Below, in pieces: positions 45,417-53,788 of a stretch of 64,000 nucleotides of DNA (position 1 is the first letter of the stretch; each line of letters begins with the position of its first letter). Made by a program: the position numbers and the translations under genes. This DNA is from Helicobacter labacensis (lineage in GTDB: Bacteria > Campylobacterota > Campylobacteria > Campylobacterales > Helicobacteraceae). The DNA is taken from the NCBI RefSeq assembly GCF_003660285.1, contig NZ_QXQQ01000003.1, positions 54,937 through 118,936 on the forward strand. The letters are read 5' to 3'. The notes under the pieces were generated by a model. That model ran no database searches. It worked only from the letters and a program-made list of their open reading frames with translations, and was not told the origin of the DNA.

Positions 45417-45494
45417 TTAAGGGCACAAATCAATAACATAAGTTCTATGAGTTTTTTGTGTGGTTGTTCTTGCCACAAAAACCAAAATTTTTGC

Positions 45495-45500
45495 TAAAAT
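45495..45500 (+). promoter_or_regulatory. Likely -10 box (TAAAAT) before the structured gap
   Basis: TAAAAT preceded by TTGC (extended -10), placing a start near 45507, just before the first hairpin of the murJ-cysS gap. It could serve a small RNA or the cysS leader. Confidence 0.45.
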
Positions 45501-45506
45501 AAGCAC

Positions 45507-45665
45507 CGCCTTTAGTAGGCAGAGTTCCTGCCCAATTGACGCTTGCGGGCATGCGCAACGCTTGACACAACAAAACCAAAGGGCAAAACCTTGTGTTTTG
45601 GTAAGAGCAGGCATGGATGAACTTAAAGAATACAGCAGAAATCCTAGCTTTGTAGGATTTTGCAA
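45507..45665 (+). ncRNA. Candidate structured RNA or cysS leader
   Basis: The murJ-cysS gap contains four hairpins in series: GGCAG/CTGCC (45518-45532), TTGCG/CGCAA (45543-45558) and CAAAAC/GTTTTG extended by AAGG/CCTT (45571-45600). The last is AAATCCTA/TAGGATTT (45639-45660), followed by T-rich sequence like a weak terminator. A -10 box precedes them. No known RNA consensus (6S, SRP, tmRNA, RNase P) is recognisable. A 20-codon frame from 45613 (MDELKEYSRNPSFVGFCKVL) is inside and could be a leader peptide with one Cys codon, which is speculative. Confidence 0.4.
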
Positions 45666-45703
45666 AGTTTTATAGGATTTATAGGTCTGTAGGAACGGCA
45701 CAC

Positions 45704-47134
45704 ATGCAACCCATTTACATTTACGATAGCCGCCAAAGGCAAAAGGTGCGCTTTACACCCATTCAAGAGGGGCAGGTTAAAATTTATATCTGTGGTCCCA
45801 CCGTTTATGACTACTCCCATTTAGGGCATGCTAGAAGCGCGATCGCCTTTGATCTGCTCAAGCGCACCTTAGAATTAAGCGGTTATGGGGTGCAGGTGGT
45901 GAAAAACTTCACCGACATTGATGACAAGATCATCGCTAAAGCCAAGCAAGAGCAACTAGACACCGCCACTCTGAGCGCGCGCTTCATAGCAAGCTATCTA
46001 GCTGACATGCAGGCTTTGGGTGTGCAACGCGCCCACCTAGAGCCCAAAGCCAGCGCGCATTTGCAAGCCATAGCCCTCATGATCCAAGCCCTTTTAGACA
46101 AAGGGCATGCCTATAAAACCAGCAATGGGGACATCTACTTAGACACCAGTAGCGATTCGAGTTATGGGACTTTGAGCGCGCACAGTCTAGATCAAGAGAG
46201 CGTGAGTCGCCTAGATGACAACCCTAGTAAACGCCATGAAAAGGACTTCGCGCTGTGGAAAGCCTATAAGGGCGCGCAGGATTTGGGTTATGAAAGTGTC
46301 TTAGGTAAGGGGCGACCCGGCTGGCATATTGAATGTTCAGCGATGATCTTTGCCAATTTGGCTTACCGCGATCAAGCCTACCAAATTGACATCCATGGGG
46401 GGGGATCAGACCTCTTTTTCCCCCACCATGAAAACGAAGCCTCCCAAACCCGTTGCGCTTTTAACCAAGAACTCGCCAAGTATTGGGTGCACAATGGTTT
46501 TGTGAATATCTCCGGGCAAAAGATGAGCAAGAGTTTAGGCAATAGTTTTTACATCAAGGATGCGCTAAAAGTCTATGATGGCGAAATTCTGCGTAATTAC
46601 CTCTTGGGGGTGCATTACCGCGCGATTTTGCATTTCAATGAGCAAGACTTATGCATGGCTAAAAAACGCCTAGACAAACTCTACCGCCTCAAAAAGCGTG
46701 CCTTACAACTAGCCTCCCCTCTAGATTTGCCCCCCCCAAGCAACCCCTTCACCCACGCCTTATTGGAGGGTATGCGCGATGATTTGAACATCTCTAAAAC
46801 TCTCAGCGTGTTAGAAGAGTATTTGCACCTTGCCAACGACCAACTCAACCACCCCCACAAGCCAACCAACCAACAAAACGCCAAACAGGTGTTGCAGGAT
46901 TTGGCTTTTGTGGACAGCCTGTTGGGTTTGGGGAGTAAGGACCCCGCTGTGTATTTCCAACTAGGTGTAGATGACGCGCTCAAAGCCCACATCAGCAAAC
47001 AAATCGCTCTGCGCGCCCAAGCCAAACAGGCTAGAGATTTCGCTCTAGCCGATCGCATTAGAGAGGAACTAGCCAAACAGGGCATCACCTTGATGGATAC
47101 CCCCACTTCCACCACTTGGGAAAAATTGTTCTAG
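45704..47134 (+). CDS. cysS: Cysteinyl-tRNA synthetase
   Basis: A 476-residue class I synthetase. The HIGH-type motif appears as DYSHLGHARS (residues 36-45), with the zinc-binding Cys 29 (YICGPTVYD), ECSA and HHENE blocks, and KMSKS in GQKMSKSLGN. AGGA lies before the ATG. Its position after murJ matches H. pylori. Confidence 0.96.
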   Translation: MQPIYIYDSRQRQKVRFTPIQEGQVKIYICGPTVYDYSHLGHARSAIAFDLLKRTLELSGYGVQVVKNFTDIDDKIIAKAKQEQLDTATLSARFIASYLADMQALGVQRAHLEPKASAHLQAIALMIQALLDKGHAYKTSNGDIYLDTSSDSSYGTLSAHSLDQESVSRLDDNPSKRHEKDFALWKAYKGAQDLGYESVLGKGRPGWHIECSAMIFANLAYRDQAYQIDIHGGGSDLFFPHHENEASQTRCAFNQELAKYWVHNGFVNISGQKMSKSLGNSFYIKDALKVYDGEILRNYLLGVHYRAILHFNEQDLCMAKKRLDKLYRLKKRALQLASPLDLPPPSNPFTHALLEGMRDDLNISKTLSVLEEYLHLANDQLNHPHKPTNQQNAKQVLQDLAFVDSLLGLGSKDPAVYFQLGVDDALKAHISKQIALRAQAKQARDFALADRIREELAKQGITLMDTPTSTTWEKLF

Positions 47135-47195
47135 TTTTTGTGGGCAAGCCTTTATCAAAGTAAGTTAGAATCGCTGAAAAACACAGAGGTGAACC

Positions 47196-48050
47196 ATGTT
47201 AAGCATCGCCCATAGTCCAGATGCCGATGATGTGTTCATGTTCTATGCGATCGCCTTTGGGTGGGTTGGTTTAAACAGACCTTTCACCCACCACGCCCTA
47301 GACATTGAAACCCTCAACACCCAAGCCCTGCAGGGCGTGCACGACATCAGCGCGATCTCCTTTGGGCTTTATCCCCTCATTAACGATCAATACGCGCTTT
47401 TGGAGTGCGCAAGTAGCTTTGGGGAGGGGTATGGTCCTAAGCTGGTGCGCAAAAAAACCACCAAACTAAAGAGAAATTTCAAGGTGGCTTTGAGCGGGCG
47501 TTATACCACTAACGCCCTGCTCTTTAGACTCCACTACCCCCACGCGCGCGTGATCTATAAAAATTTCTTAGAGATCGAAGAGGCGGTATTGAGCGGGGAG
47601 GTAGATGCGGGAGTGCTCATCCATGAGAGTATTTTAGATTTTCACCCCGATCTAGTGGTGGAAAAAGAGATTTGGGAGGTGTGGTGTGAGCTCTCTAAAT
47701 CAGAATTGCCTCTGCCTTTGGGCGGAATGGTGTTGCGCCGATCCATCCCCCTAGTGCAGGCTATCGAGCTAGAGAAGAAGTTAACCCAAGCCATTAACTT
47801 AGCCTTAGCCCACTCTAAACTACTCTCTTCTATGCTTTTAGAACGCGGCTTAGTGCGCGTGGGCGCACAACACCTTGCTACTTATCTTGATCTCTACGCC
47901 AATGCCAGCGCGTGCCAACTGAGCTCTAAACAACTCCAAGCCCTAGACATCTTGTTTAACTTGGGCTTTAGGCATGGTTTTTATCCCACCCCCCTTAACA
48001 CCCAAGCCCATTTGATCCCCAAGCGCTACCACGCCCTAAGGTTTTCTTAA
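47196..48050 (+). CDS. mqnD: 1,4-dihydroxy-6-naphthoate synthase (menaquinone, futalosine route)
   Basis: A 284-residue enzyme that turns cyclic dehypoxanthinyl futalosine into 1,4-dihydroxy-6-naphthoate. The start IAHSPDADDVFMFYAIA is the MqnD signature, DISAISFGLYPLI and GYGPKLV are substrate-binding blocks and GEVDAGVLIHES contains the conserved catalytic His. The fold is that of periplasmic-binding-type MqnA/MqnD proteins. AGGTGA precedes the start. It works with MtnN, MqnE and MqnC in this window. Confidence 0.93.
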   Translation: MLSIAHSPDADDVFMFYAIAFGWVGLNRPFTHHALDIETLNTQALQGVHDISAISFGLYPLINDQYALLECASSFGEGYGPKLVRKKTTKLKRNFKVALSGRYTTNALLFRLHYPHARVIYKNFLEIEEAVLSGEVDAGVLIHESILDFHPDLVVEKEIWEVWCELSKSELPLPLGGMVLRRSIPLVQAIELEKKLTQAINLALAHSKLLSSMLLERGLVRVGAQHLATYLDLYANASACQLSSKQLQALDILFNLGFRHGFYPTPLNTQAHLIPKRYHALRFS

Positions 48051-48055
48051 ACACT

Positions 48056-48973
48056 ATGCGTATCCACACCGCACGCCTGAGTTCTAAGCACCCTACTTAC
48101 CTAGATTTGCACTTTGATCACTATGTGCCCGCTCGCCCTAAGGGTGTCGCCCTCCTCATTGCCACAGGCATGGCAGAACACCGCAAACACTATATATGGC
48201 TAGCCACTGAGTTGTGCGCGCTGGGTTATGATGTCTTTGTGTTCGATCACAGAGGGCACGGGCAGAGCGTGTTAGAACACAGTGTTGAAATCGCTTGGGG
48301 AGAGATGGGCGAAAATGGCTTTGAGCACGCCGTGCTGGACTTGGCTAAGTTTGTCGCTCTAGTGCGCGGAGTTTGCAAGGGGTATAAGCTGGTGTTATTA
48401 GGGCATAGCATGGGCTCACTACTAGCGCGTCGTTTAATCCAACATGCTCACACTCCCCTAGACGCGCTCATTCTCACAGGCACACCCACTCCCTTTAGGG
48501 GTTTGGGTTTGTGTGTGGGGGTTTTAAAACTCTTGCGCGCGATGGGTTGCCCTTTCAAGTGGAATCTAAACACCTTTTTTAGCCTGCACCCTAGAGTGCG
48601 CGCGATGGGGGCTAGGGGGGCGTGGCTGTGTCAGGATGCTAAGGTGCTTAAATTTTATAGCCTAGATAAGGCTAGCCGTTTTGCCTTCAGCACTAATAGT
48701 TTTGCCTGTTTGTTAGAGGGGGCGCACTTGGTCTTTAGCGCGCATGCTTATGGGGGTAAAAACCTGCCTATTTTGCTCATGAGTGGTTTAGAGGATGTGT
48801 GCGGGGGCTTTGGGGTGGGGGTGATCAAATCCTACCACACCTTGCGCGCGCAGGGCTTTAAACAAGTGTCCTTAGAGTTATTAGCCCAAGCTAGGCATAA
48901 AATCTTTGATGAACCCAATAAAGATCGCGCCTTGCGCCTTATGCTAGAATGGCTAGAACACCAAGGTCTTTAA
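48056..48973 (+). CDS. Alpha/beta hydrolase, monoacylglycerol lipase/lysophospholipase type
   Basis: A 305-residue hydrolase of the serine-aminopeptidase S33/lysophospholipase family. Visible are FDHRGHGQS before the nucleophile elbow GHSMGS (Ser near residue 121), an acid loop SGLEDVCGG and the final His in ARHKIFDEPNKD. The ATG is six bases after mqnD, so they are probably cotranscribed. The substrate is unknown; a membrane lipid or host lipid is likely from family. It converges on flhB with a four-base overlap. Confidence 0.82.
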   Translation: MRIHTARLSSKHPTYLDLHFDHYVPARPKGVALLIATGMAEHRKHYIWLATELCALGYDVFVFDHRGHGQSVLEHSVEIAWGEMGENGFEHAVLDLAKFVALVRGVCKGYKLVLLGHSMGSLLARRLIQHAHTPLDALILTGTPTPFRGLGLCVGVLKLLRAMGCPFKWNLNTFFSLHPRVRAMGARGAWLCQDAKVLKFYSLDKASRFAFSTNSFACLLEGAHLVFSAHAYGGKNLPILLMSGLEDVCGGFGVGVIKSYHTLRAQGFKQVSLELLAQARHKIFDEPNKDRALRLMLEWLEHQGL

Positions 48974-50028
48974 CGCTTGTTTTTCATCTGCTCGATATGC
49001 GCCACTTGGGCAAAGACGATCGCCACCGCTTCAAAGAGCATTTTAGGGATCACCTCGTCTACATCCACTTCTTTGTAGAGCTCGCGTGCGAGTTTAGGGT
49101 TTTCAATGATCTCAATGTCATGTTCTCTAGCAATCGCCTTAATGCGAATCGCTAAGTGTTCGATCCCCTTAGCCACCACCACCGGAGCGACATCCTTTTC
49201 TTCAAAGCGGAGCGCGACCGCGTAGTGGGTGGGGTTTGTAACGACCACATTCGCGCTAGGGATGGCTGCCATCATCTTACTCATGGAGTTTTTGAGCATA
49301 AGCTGTTTGATTTTGGCTTTGATCTCGGGGTTACCTTCTTGTTGTTTGTATTCGTCCTTGACTTCCTGCTTAGTCATTTTAAGCGAATTGATATACTGAC
49401 GGCGTTTGAGCAGAAAGTCTAATAAAGAGGCTACTAGAAATAAGAATAATAAACTGGCAATGAGAAGTAACGCCTTGTGTTCAAACCACAATGCTTGATC
49501 CCTGATGTCAATGCGCGCGATCTTGGCTAACTCCCCGATGAACACACTCACGATCACAAAACCTAGCATGAAGGCAAAGCACACCTTAGCGCTGATGAGC
49601 AGACCATCTAAGAGTCTTTTTACAGAGAAGAGATTTTTAAGCCCATTGATAGGATTGATCTTAGAAAATTTGGGCACAATCGCCTTAGGGCTAAAGAGCA
49701 AGCCAAATTGCACCACATTAGCCAAAAACGCCACCACAAACACCAAAAATAAAAAGGGCAAGAGCACCCAAGCGATATCTTTGAGCAATTGCAAAGAAAG
49801 CAAGTGGAGATTGTGGGGAGTGAAATCTAGGGCGATCCAACGCAAACTCTGCCTAAAAATGCTCTCAAAATGATCTAACCACATGCTAAAAAAAGCCATC
49901 ACCCCCCCAAAACCTGCCACCAACCCCAAAAACCCCACCACCTCTAAACTTTTAGCGACATTGCCCTCTTCGCGCGCTTTCTCGATCTTCTTGGCGGAGG
50001 GGAGTTCGGTCTTTTCTTCTTCAGCCAT
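48970..50028 (-). CDS. flhB: Flagellar type III export protein FlhB
   Basis: A 352-residue membrane component of the flagellar export gate that switches substrate class. Four membrane helices occupy the first 210 residues, a charged linker (LKMTKQEVKDEYKQQEGNPE) follows, and the autocleavage site NPTH is intact in VVTNPTHYAVALRF. It overlaps the mobA end by eight bases. Confidence 0.96.
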   Translation of the reverse strand: MAEEEKTELPSAKKIEKAREEGNVAKSLEVVGFLGLVAGFGGVMAFFSMWLDHFESIFRQSLRWIALDFTPHNLHLLSLQLLKDIAWVLLPFLFLVFVVAFLANVVQFGLLFSPKAIVPKFSKINPINGLKNLFSVKRLLDGLLISAKVCFAFMLGFVIVSVFIGELAKIARIDIRDQALWFEHKALLLIASLLFLFLVASLLDFLLKRRQYINSLKMTKQEVKDEYKQQEGNPEIKAKIKQLMLKNSMSKMMAAIPSANVVVTNPTHYAVALRFEEKDVAPVVVAKGIEHLAIRIKAIAREHDIEIIENPKLARELYKEVDVDEVIPKMLFEAVAIVFAQVAHIEQMKNKR

Positions 50029-50596
50029 TTAAAATTTTCAACGCGCGTTGGTATTCTCTATAGGTGTTGCAATTGCTAAACTCTACACCCTCTGGCACCT
50101 CTACAGCTAAACCTCCCTCCAAAAGAGAAGCAACCGAACCATTACTCTCCAAAGTGTCCTCTAGCGCATCTGCCATGCCCATCTGCCAACACCCTAGCAA
50201 GTAAAAACGCTCCGAGCTTTTGGCATACACCACCCCCGCCTCGTGGGCGTGGTTACAGAGTTTTAAAATACTCTGGACTGACACTAGGGGCATATCCACC
50301 GGGATCACAAAGATCGTTTGTTGGAGGGCATACAAAGAGCGCACAATGCCTAGCAAGGGGCTAAAATCGGATCGGCAGTCCAAAATATAGGACGCATACA
50401 CTTGCAAGTTATAGGACTCTTTGCAACTAATATAGACCCGCTCAAAAAGCGCGCTCATTTTGGCGTGTTGGTAGGCTAAAAGGCTAGGATAATTGCCAAA
50501 GGGCAATAACGCTTTATCGCATTGTTGTCCCCCCACGCGCATGCGCGCACTCTTGCCCCCAGTTAGGATCACACAGGGGATTTTTAGTTTTGTCAT
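50021..50596 (-). CDS. mobA: Molybdenum cofactor guanylyltransferase
   Basis: A 191-residue nucleotidyltransferase that adds GMP to molybdopterin for DMSO-reductase-type enzymes such as NapA. The start VILTGGKSARM is the nucleotide-binding GG-x-S-x-RM signature, DKALLPFG holds the conserved Lys, and VIPVDMPLVS holds the metal Asp. Its ATG overlaps the stop of the methyltransferase gene, with flhB downstream. Together with moaA it supports a molybdoenzyme in this organism. Confidence 0.9.
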   Translation of the reverse strand: MTKLKIPCVILTGGKSARMRVGGQQCDKALLPFGNYPSLLAYQHAKMSALFERVYISCKESYNLQVYASYILDCRSDFSPLLGIVRSLYALQQTIFVIPVDMPLVSVQSILKLCNHAHEAGVVYAKSSERFYLLGCWQMGMADALEDTLESNGSVASLLEGGLAVEVPEGVEFSNCNTYREYQRALKILNG

Positions 50597-51420
50597 TAAG
50601 CCATCACTCCCATTTTCTGGGCGCGTTTGGCAAATTCGCTAAAACGCGCGTCTAGATCTTTCTTGCGCGCAATAGAGAGATTGATAAATTCTCTTTCTTG
50701 TTCGATGCCTATAAAGGATCGCCCTAGTAAATTAGCCGCAATGCCCGTTGTGCCCGAGCCACTAAAGGGGTCGCCCACCAAGCTATCCTTATGACTAGCC
50801 ATTGAGATCAAACGCAGGAGTAGCCCTAAGGGCTTTTGGGTGGGGTGTTTGCCTAAATGCTTTTCCCAAGGGGCAATGGCAGGGAGAGTCCACACATCGC
50901 GCATTTGTTTGCCTTGATTCAACTCCTTCATGCGTTGGTAGTTGAAAATATGGGCGTGTTTAGGACTTTTGCGCGCCCATAGAATTTGCTCGCTAGCGTG
51001 TAGTAGTGTGCGGCATGAGAAATTAGGCGGGGGGTTGCTCTTATGCCAAGTGATGGTGTTCAAGAGTTTAAAACCTAGAGTTTGCAGGGCTAACCCTAGA
51101 GAGAATAGATTATGCTGGGTGGCACTGATACAGATCGCGCCTGTGGGTTTGAGCGCGCGCTGGGCTAGAGTGATCCACTCCATATTAAAGGCATGGATTT
51201 CATCAATTCCTCCCGCGCGATCCCATGCGCCCTTATTCACACTCACAATTTTGCCACTCTCAATGCTCAAGCCATCATTAGAGAGAAAATAAGGTGGATC
51301 AGCAAAAATGAGATCAAAGCACCCCTCCATGCGTGCCAAAACCTCCCTGCAATCATGGTGATAAAGCGTGAATTTAGAATCCTCACTCACAAAAATAGGC
51401 TTAGGCATGGCATAACTCAT
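50596..51420 (-). CDS. DNA adenine methyltransferase, beta class, DpnII/DpnA-like
   Basis: A 274-residue methyltransferase with motif IV DPPY first (LIFADPPYFLSNDG) and the AdoMet motif late (GDPFSGSGTTG), the order of beta-class enzymes; KHPTQKPLGLL precedes it. The stretch with IESGKIVSVNKGAWD recalls the DpnA-type GATC enzymes, so GATC is a plausible target but not proven. A 51-codon remnant resembling a DpnII-type endonuclease tail overlaps its start, so it seems an orphan left from a restriction-modification pair. It lies between mobA and moaA, genes that are close neighbours in H. pylori. Confidence 0.88.
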   Translation of the reverse strand: MSYAMPKPIFVSEDSKFTLYHHDCREVLARMEGCFDLIFADPPYFLSNDGLSIESGKIVSVNKGAWDRAGGIDEIHAFNMEWITLAQRALKPTGAICISATQHNLFSLGLALQTLGFKLLNTITWHKSNPPPNFSCRTLLHASEQILWARKSPKHAHIFNYQRMKELNQGKQMRDVWTLPAIAPWEKHLGKHPTQKPLGLLLRLISMASHKDSLVGDPFSGSGTTGIAANLLGRSFIGIEQEREFINLSIARKKDLDARFSEFAKRAQKMGVMA

Positions 51421-51556
51421 CTATCAAGTTGTCCAATTGACTTAAATTACAAATGCGCACACTTTGATAGGCTTCTTCTAGTTTATTTCTGGCACTAAAC
51501 CACCCCTGCCCATCGGTGATCCAAATAAACATTACAAAAGGGAGGGTGTTTTTCAT
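51401..51556 (-). pseudogene. C-terminal remnant of a DpnII-type restriction endonuclease
   Basis: A 51-residue frame from ATG 51556 reads FVMFIWITDGQGWFSARNKL followed by NLSQLDNLIDEL. The ITDGxGW pattern and a final NL..L...I helix are what I recall at the C-terminus of DpnII/MboI-like and other type II enzymes. An in-frame TAG lies 9 bases upstream of the ATG and no more of the gene is found. The 20-base overlap with the methyltransferase start is the usual arrangement of an endonuclease-methylase pair. So the nuclease is lost while the methylase remains. Confidence 0.6.
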
Positions 51557-51653
51557 TTCCCTAGCCTAGCATGCTAGATTAAAAGTTTGGCTGATTCGCT
51601 CTGATTCAGCCCAAATTTGCTATGTTAAGAAAAACTACACAAAGAGGCTAGCG

Positions 51654-52610
51654 ATGCTAATTGATGGTTTTGGGCGACAAATCACTTACCTAAGAGTTTC
51701 GCTCACCAAGCAGTGCAATTTTAGATGCGCCTATTGTATGCCCACCACCCCCCTAGACTTTAGTGAAGAAGTCATCCCCCTAGATCGCATGTTAGAGTTT
51801 CTCAAAGTTGCTATTGATGAGGGGATTGAAAAAATCCGCTTGACCGGGGGCGAACCCTTGTTGCGCAAGGATTTAGTGCCCTTCATTGCAAGTTTACATG
51901 CCTATAACCCCAAAGTCTTATTAGTGCTCACCACTAACGCGTTTTTACTAGAAAAACACGCCCACGCGCTCAAAGAGGCGGGTTTAAGTCGGGTGAATAT
52001 CTCTTTAGATTCGCTTAAACCTGAGCGCGTGGTGCAAATCTCCAAAAAGGACGCGTTGCCCTCTGTATTAAGGGGCATTGAAGCGGCACTGCAAGCAGGT
52101 TTAAAACTCAAATTCAACATGGTCGCTCTCAAGGGGATCAATGCCGATGAGATTTTAGACCTCCTAGAATTTGCCCAAGCAAAGGGCGCGCAGATTCGTT
52201 ACATTGAGTTTATGGAGAATACCCATGCGAGCGCGCGCTTGCAAGGCTTGAGTGGGGCGCAGATTTTAGAGATAATTTGCCAGCGTTATAAGATCGTAGG
52301 CGCGCCCCAAAAAGAGCTAGGACCGGCACAAATCTACACCCTAGAGAATGGCTACCAATTTGGGATCATCGCTCCCCATAAAGAGGATTTTTGCAAGAGT
52401 TGTAATCGCGTGCGCGTGAGCGCAGATGGGACTTTGTTCCCTTGCTTGTATTACCAAGATAGCGTGGATGCTAAAGAGGCAATTTTGAGCACGGAGCGCG
52501 CGCGCATGTTAGAGGCACTCAGGCAGGCGGTGGCTAATAAGCCAGAAAAGAATCTTTGGAGTGGGGCTTACCAAATTTCTGAGCGCGCATTTTATCAAAC
52601 TGGAGGCTAA
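51654..52610 (+). CDS. moaA: GTP 3',8-cyclase MoaA
   Basis: A 318-residue radical SAM enzyme that begins molybdopterin synthesis. The N-terminal cluster is CNFRCAYCM (CxxxCxxC), [12 protein letters not shown] is the SAM-binding GGEP, and the second cluster appears as [13 protein letters not shown] plus a third Cys in FPCLYY. The ATG is the first after a gap holding a GGCTGA/TCAGCC inverted repeat. It runs in the same direction as mqnE, which starts right after its stop. Confidence 0.95.
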   Translation: MLIDGFGRQITYLRVSLTKQCNFRCAYCMPTTPLDFSEEVIPLDRMLEFLKVAIDEGIEKIRLTGGEPLLRKDLVPFIASLHAYNPKVLLVLTTNAFLLEKHAHALKEAGLSRVNISLDSLKPERVVQISKKDALPSVLRGIEAALQAGLKLKFNMVALKGINADEILDLLEFAQAKGAQIRYIEFMENTHASARLQGLSGAQILEIICQRYKIVGAPQKELGPAQIYTLENGYQFGIIAPHKEDFCKSCNRVRVSADGTLFPCLYYQDSVDAKEAILSTERARMLEALRQAVANKPEKNLWSGAYQISERAFYQTGG

Positions 52611-53686
52611 ATGGATTTACTCACACAGGCTTTAGATTCACAGGATTTAGACGCAGAAAGTCTAGCCAAGCTTTATGATTACGATCTCTATGCGTTGGGC
52701 GAGGCAGCCCACACTATCCGCACGCACTACCATCAAGATCAAGTCTTTTTCAACACCAACCGCCACCTCAACCCTAGCAATATTTGCGCAGATAGCTGTA
52801 AGTTTTGCGCCTTTTCAGCCAGCCGTAAAAACCCCAACCCCTACCAAATGGAGCACACAGAAATTTTAGAGCAGATTGAGAGTGCTTATAAGGCGGGGGT
52901 TAAAGAGGTGCATGTAGTGAGCGCGCACAATCCTAATTACACTTATAGTTGGTATTTAGAGCTCTTTAGACTCATTAAGACAAGCATGCCTGATTTGCAT
53001 TTAAAGGCGATGACGGCTGCGGAGGTGCATTTTTTAAGCACCAAGTTTAATAGAGCCTACCAAGAAGTGTTAGAGGACATGTTAGAGGCGGGGGTGGATA
53101 GCATGCCCGGGGGTGGAGCAGAGATCTTTGCAGAGGGGGTTAGAAAGCGCATTTGTGGGGGGAAGGTGAGTTCCACGCGTTGGCTAGAAATTCATCAGTA
53201 TTGGCATTCGTTGGGTAAAATGAGCAACGCCACGATGTTATTTGGGCATATTGAAAGCAAGCAGGATCGCTTAGATCACATGTTGCGCCTCAAGGCCACT
53301 CAAAACCCTAACGCTTTAGAGAAAAAGGGAGGATTTAACGCTTTTATCCCCTTGCTTTACCAAAGAGATAATAATTTTCTCAAAGTCCCTCGTAGCCCTA
53401 GCGCGGTGGAGATTTTAAAAACCATCGCTATTGCGCGTATTGTTTTGCAAACATCCCCCATATTAAGGCTTATTGGGCGACTTTGGGGCTAAATTTAGCT
53501 TTAGTCGCTCAAGAATTTGGCGCAGACGATTTGGACGGCACGATTGGGGTAGAAAAAATCCAATCCGCTGGGGGCGCACAAAGCGCGCAGGGGGTCGCCA
53601 AAGAGGACTTGATCGCCCAGATCAAAGACGCGCAATTCCAACCAGTAGAGCGCGATAGTCTATATAATACCCTCAAAGTGTGGTGA
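52611..53686 (+). pseudogene. mqnE: Aminofutalosine synthase with a single-base frameshift
   Basis: Radical SAM enzyme of the futalosine menaquinone route that joins the enolpyruvyl-benzoate side chain to adenosine. The cluster CADSCKFCAFS is intact near residue 60, and GVDSMPGGGAEIFAEGVRK is a family block. The frame holds until IARIVLQ, then reads noise to a stop at 53492. The expected end (NIPHIKAYWATLGLNLALVA, then QEFGADDLDGTIGVEKIQSA) continues in the next frame to 53686. One missing base near 53440-53450 explains this; repaired length is 358. Since the other pathway genes are intact, a sequencing error is quite likely. The gene begins with ATG directly after moaA. Confidence 0.9.
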
Positions 53687-53745
53687 TCTGTTAAATTTTT
53701 GTTTACTTAGGCTGTTTTTTTATGGCACTTAAGGCTCAAATGCGC

Positions 53746-53751
53746 TATAAT
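53746..53751 (+). promoter_or_regulatory. Likely -10 box (TATAAT) for bamA
   Basis: Perfect TATAAT preceded by GC, 38-43 bases before the most plausible bamA start. It implies transcription from about 53758, so a GTG at 53759 would be leaderless. Confidence 0.6.
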
Positions 53752-53788
53752 CCAAGCCGTGTTAGTCAAGCAAAATCAGGGGTGTTCC

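Noticed and set aside
45417..45701. Minus-strand 94-codon frame in the murJ-cysS gap
   Set aside because: No ribosome site or protein-like pattern; the segment shows strong RNA pairing instead.
51568..51630. GGCTGA/TCAGCC inverted repeat upstream of moaA as operator or terminator
   Set aside because: Only six pairs, no T-run, and no known regulator site; too weak to annotate.
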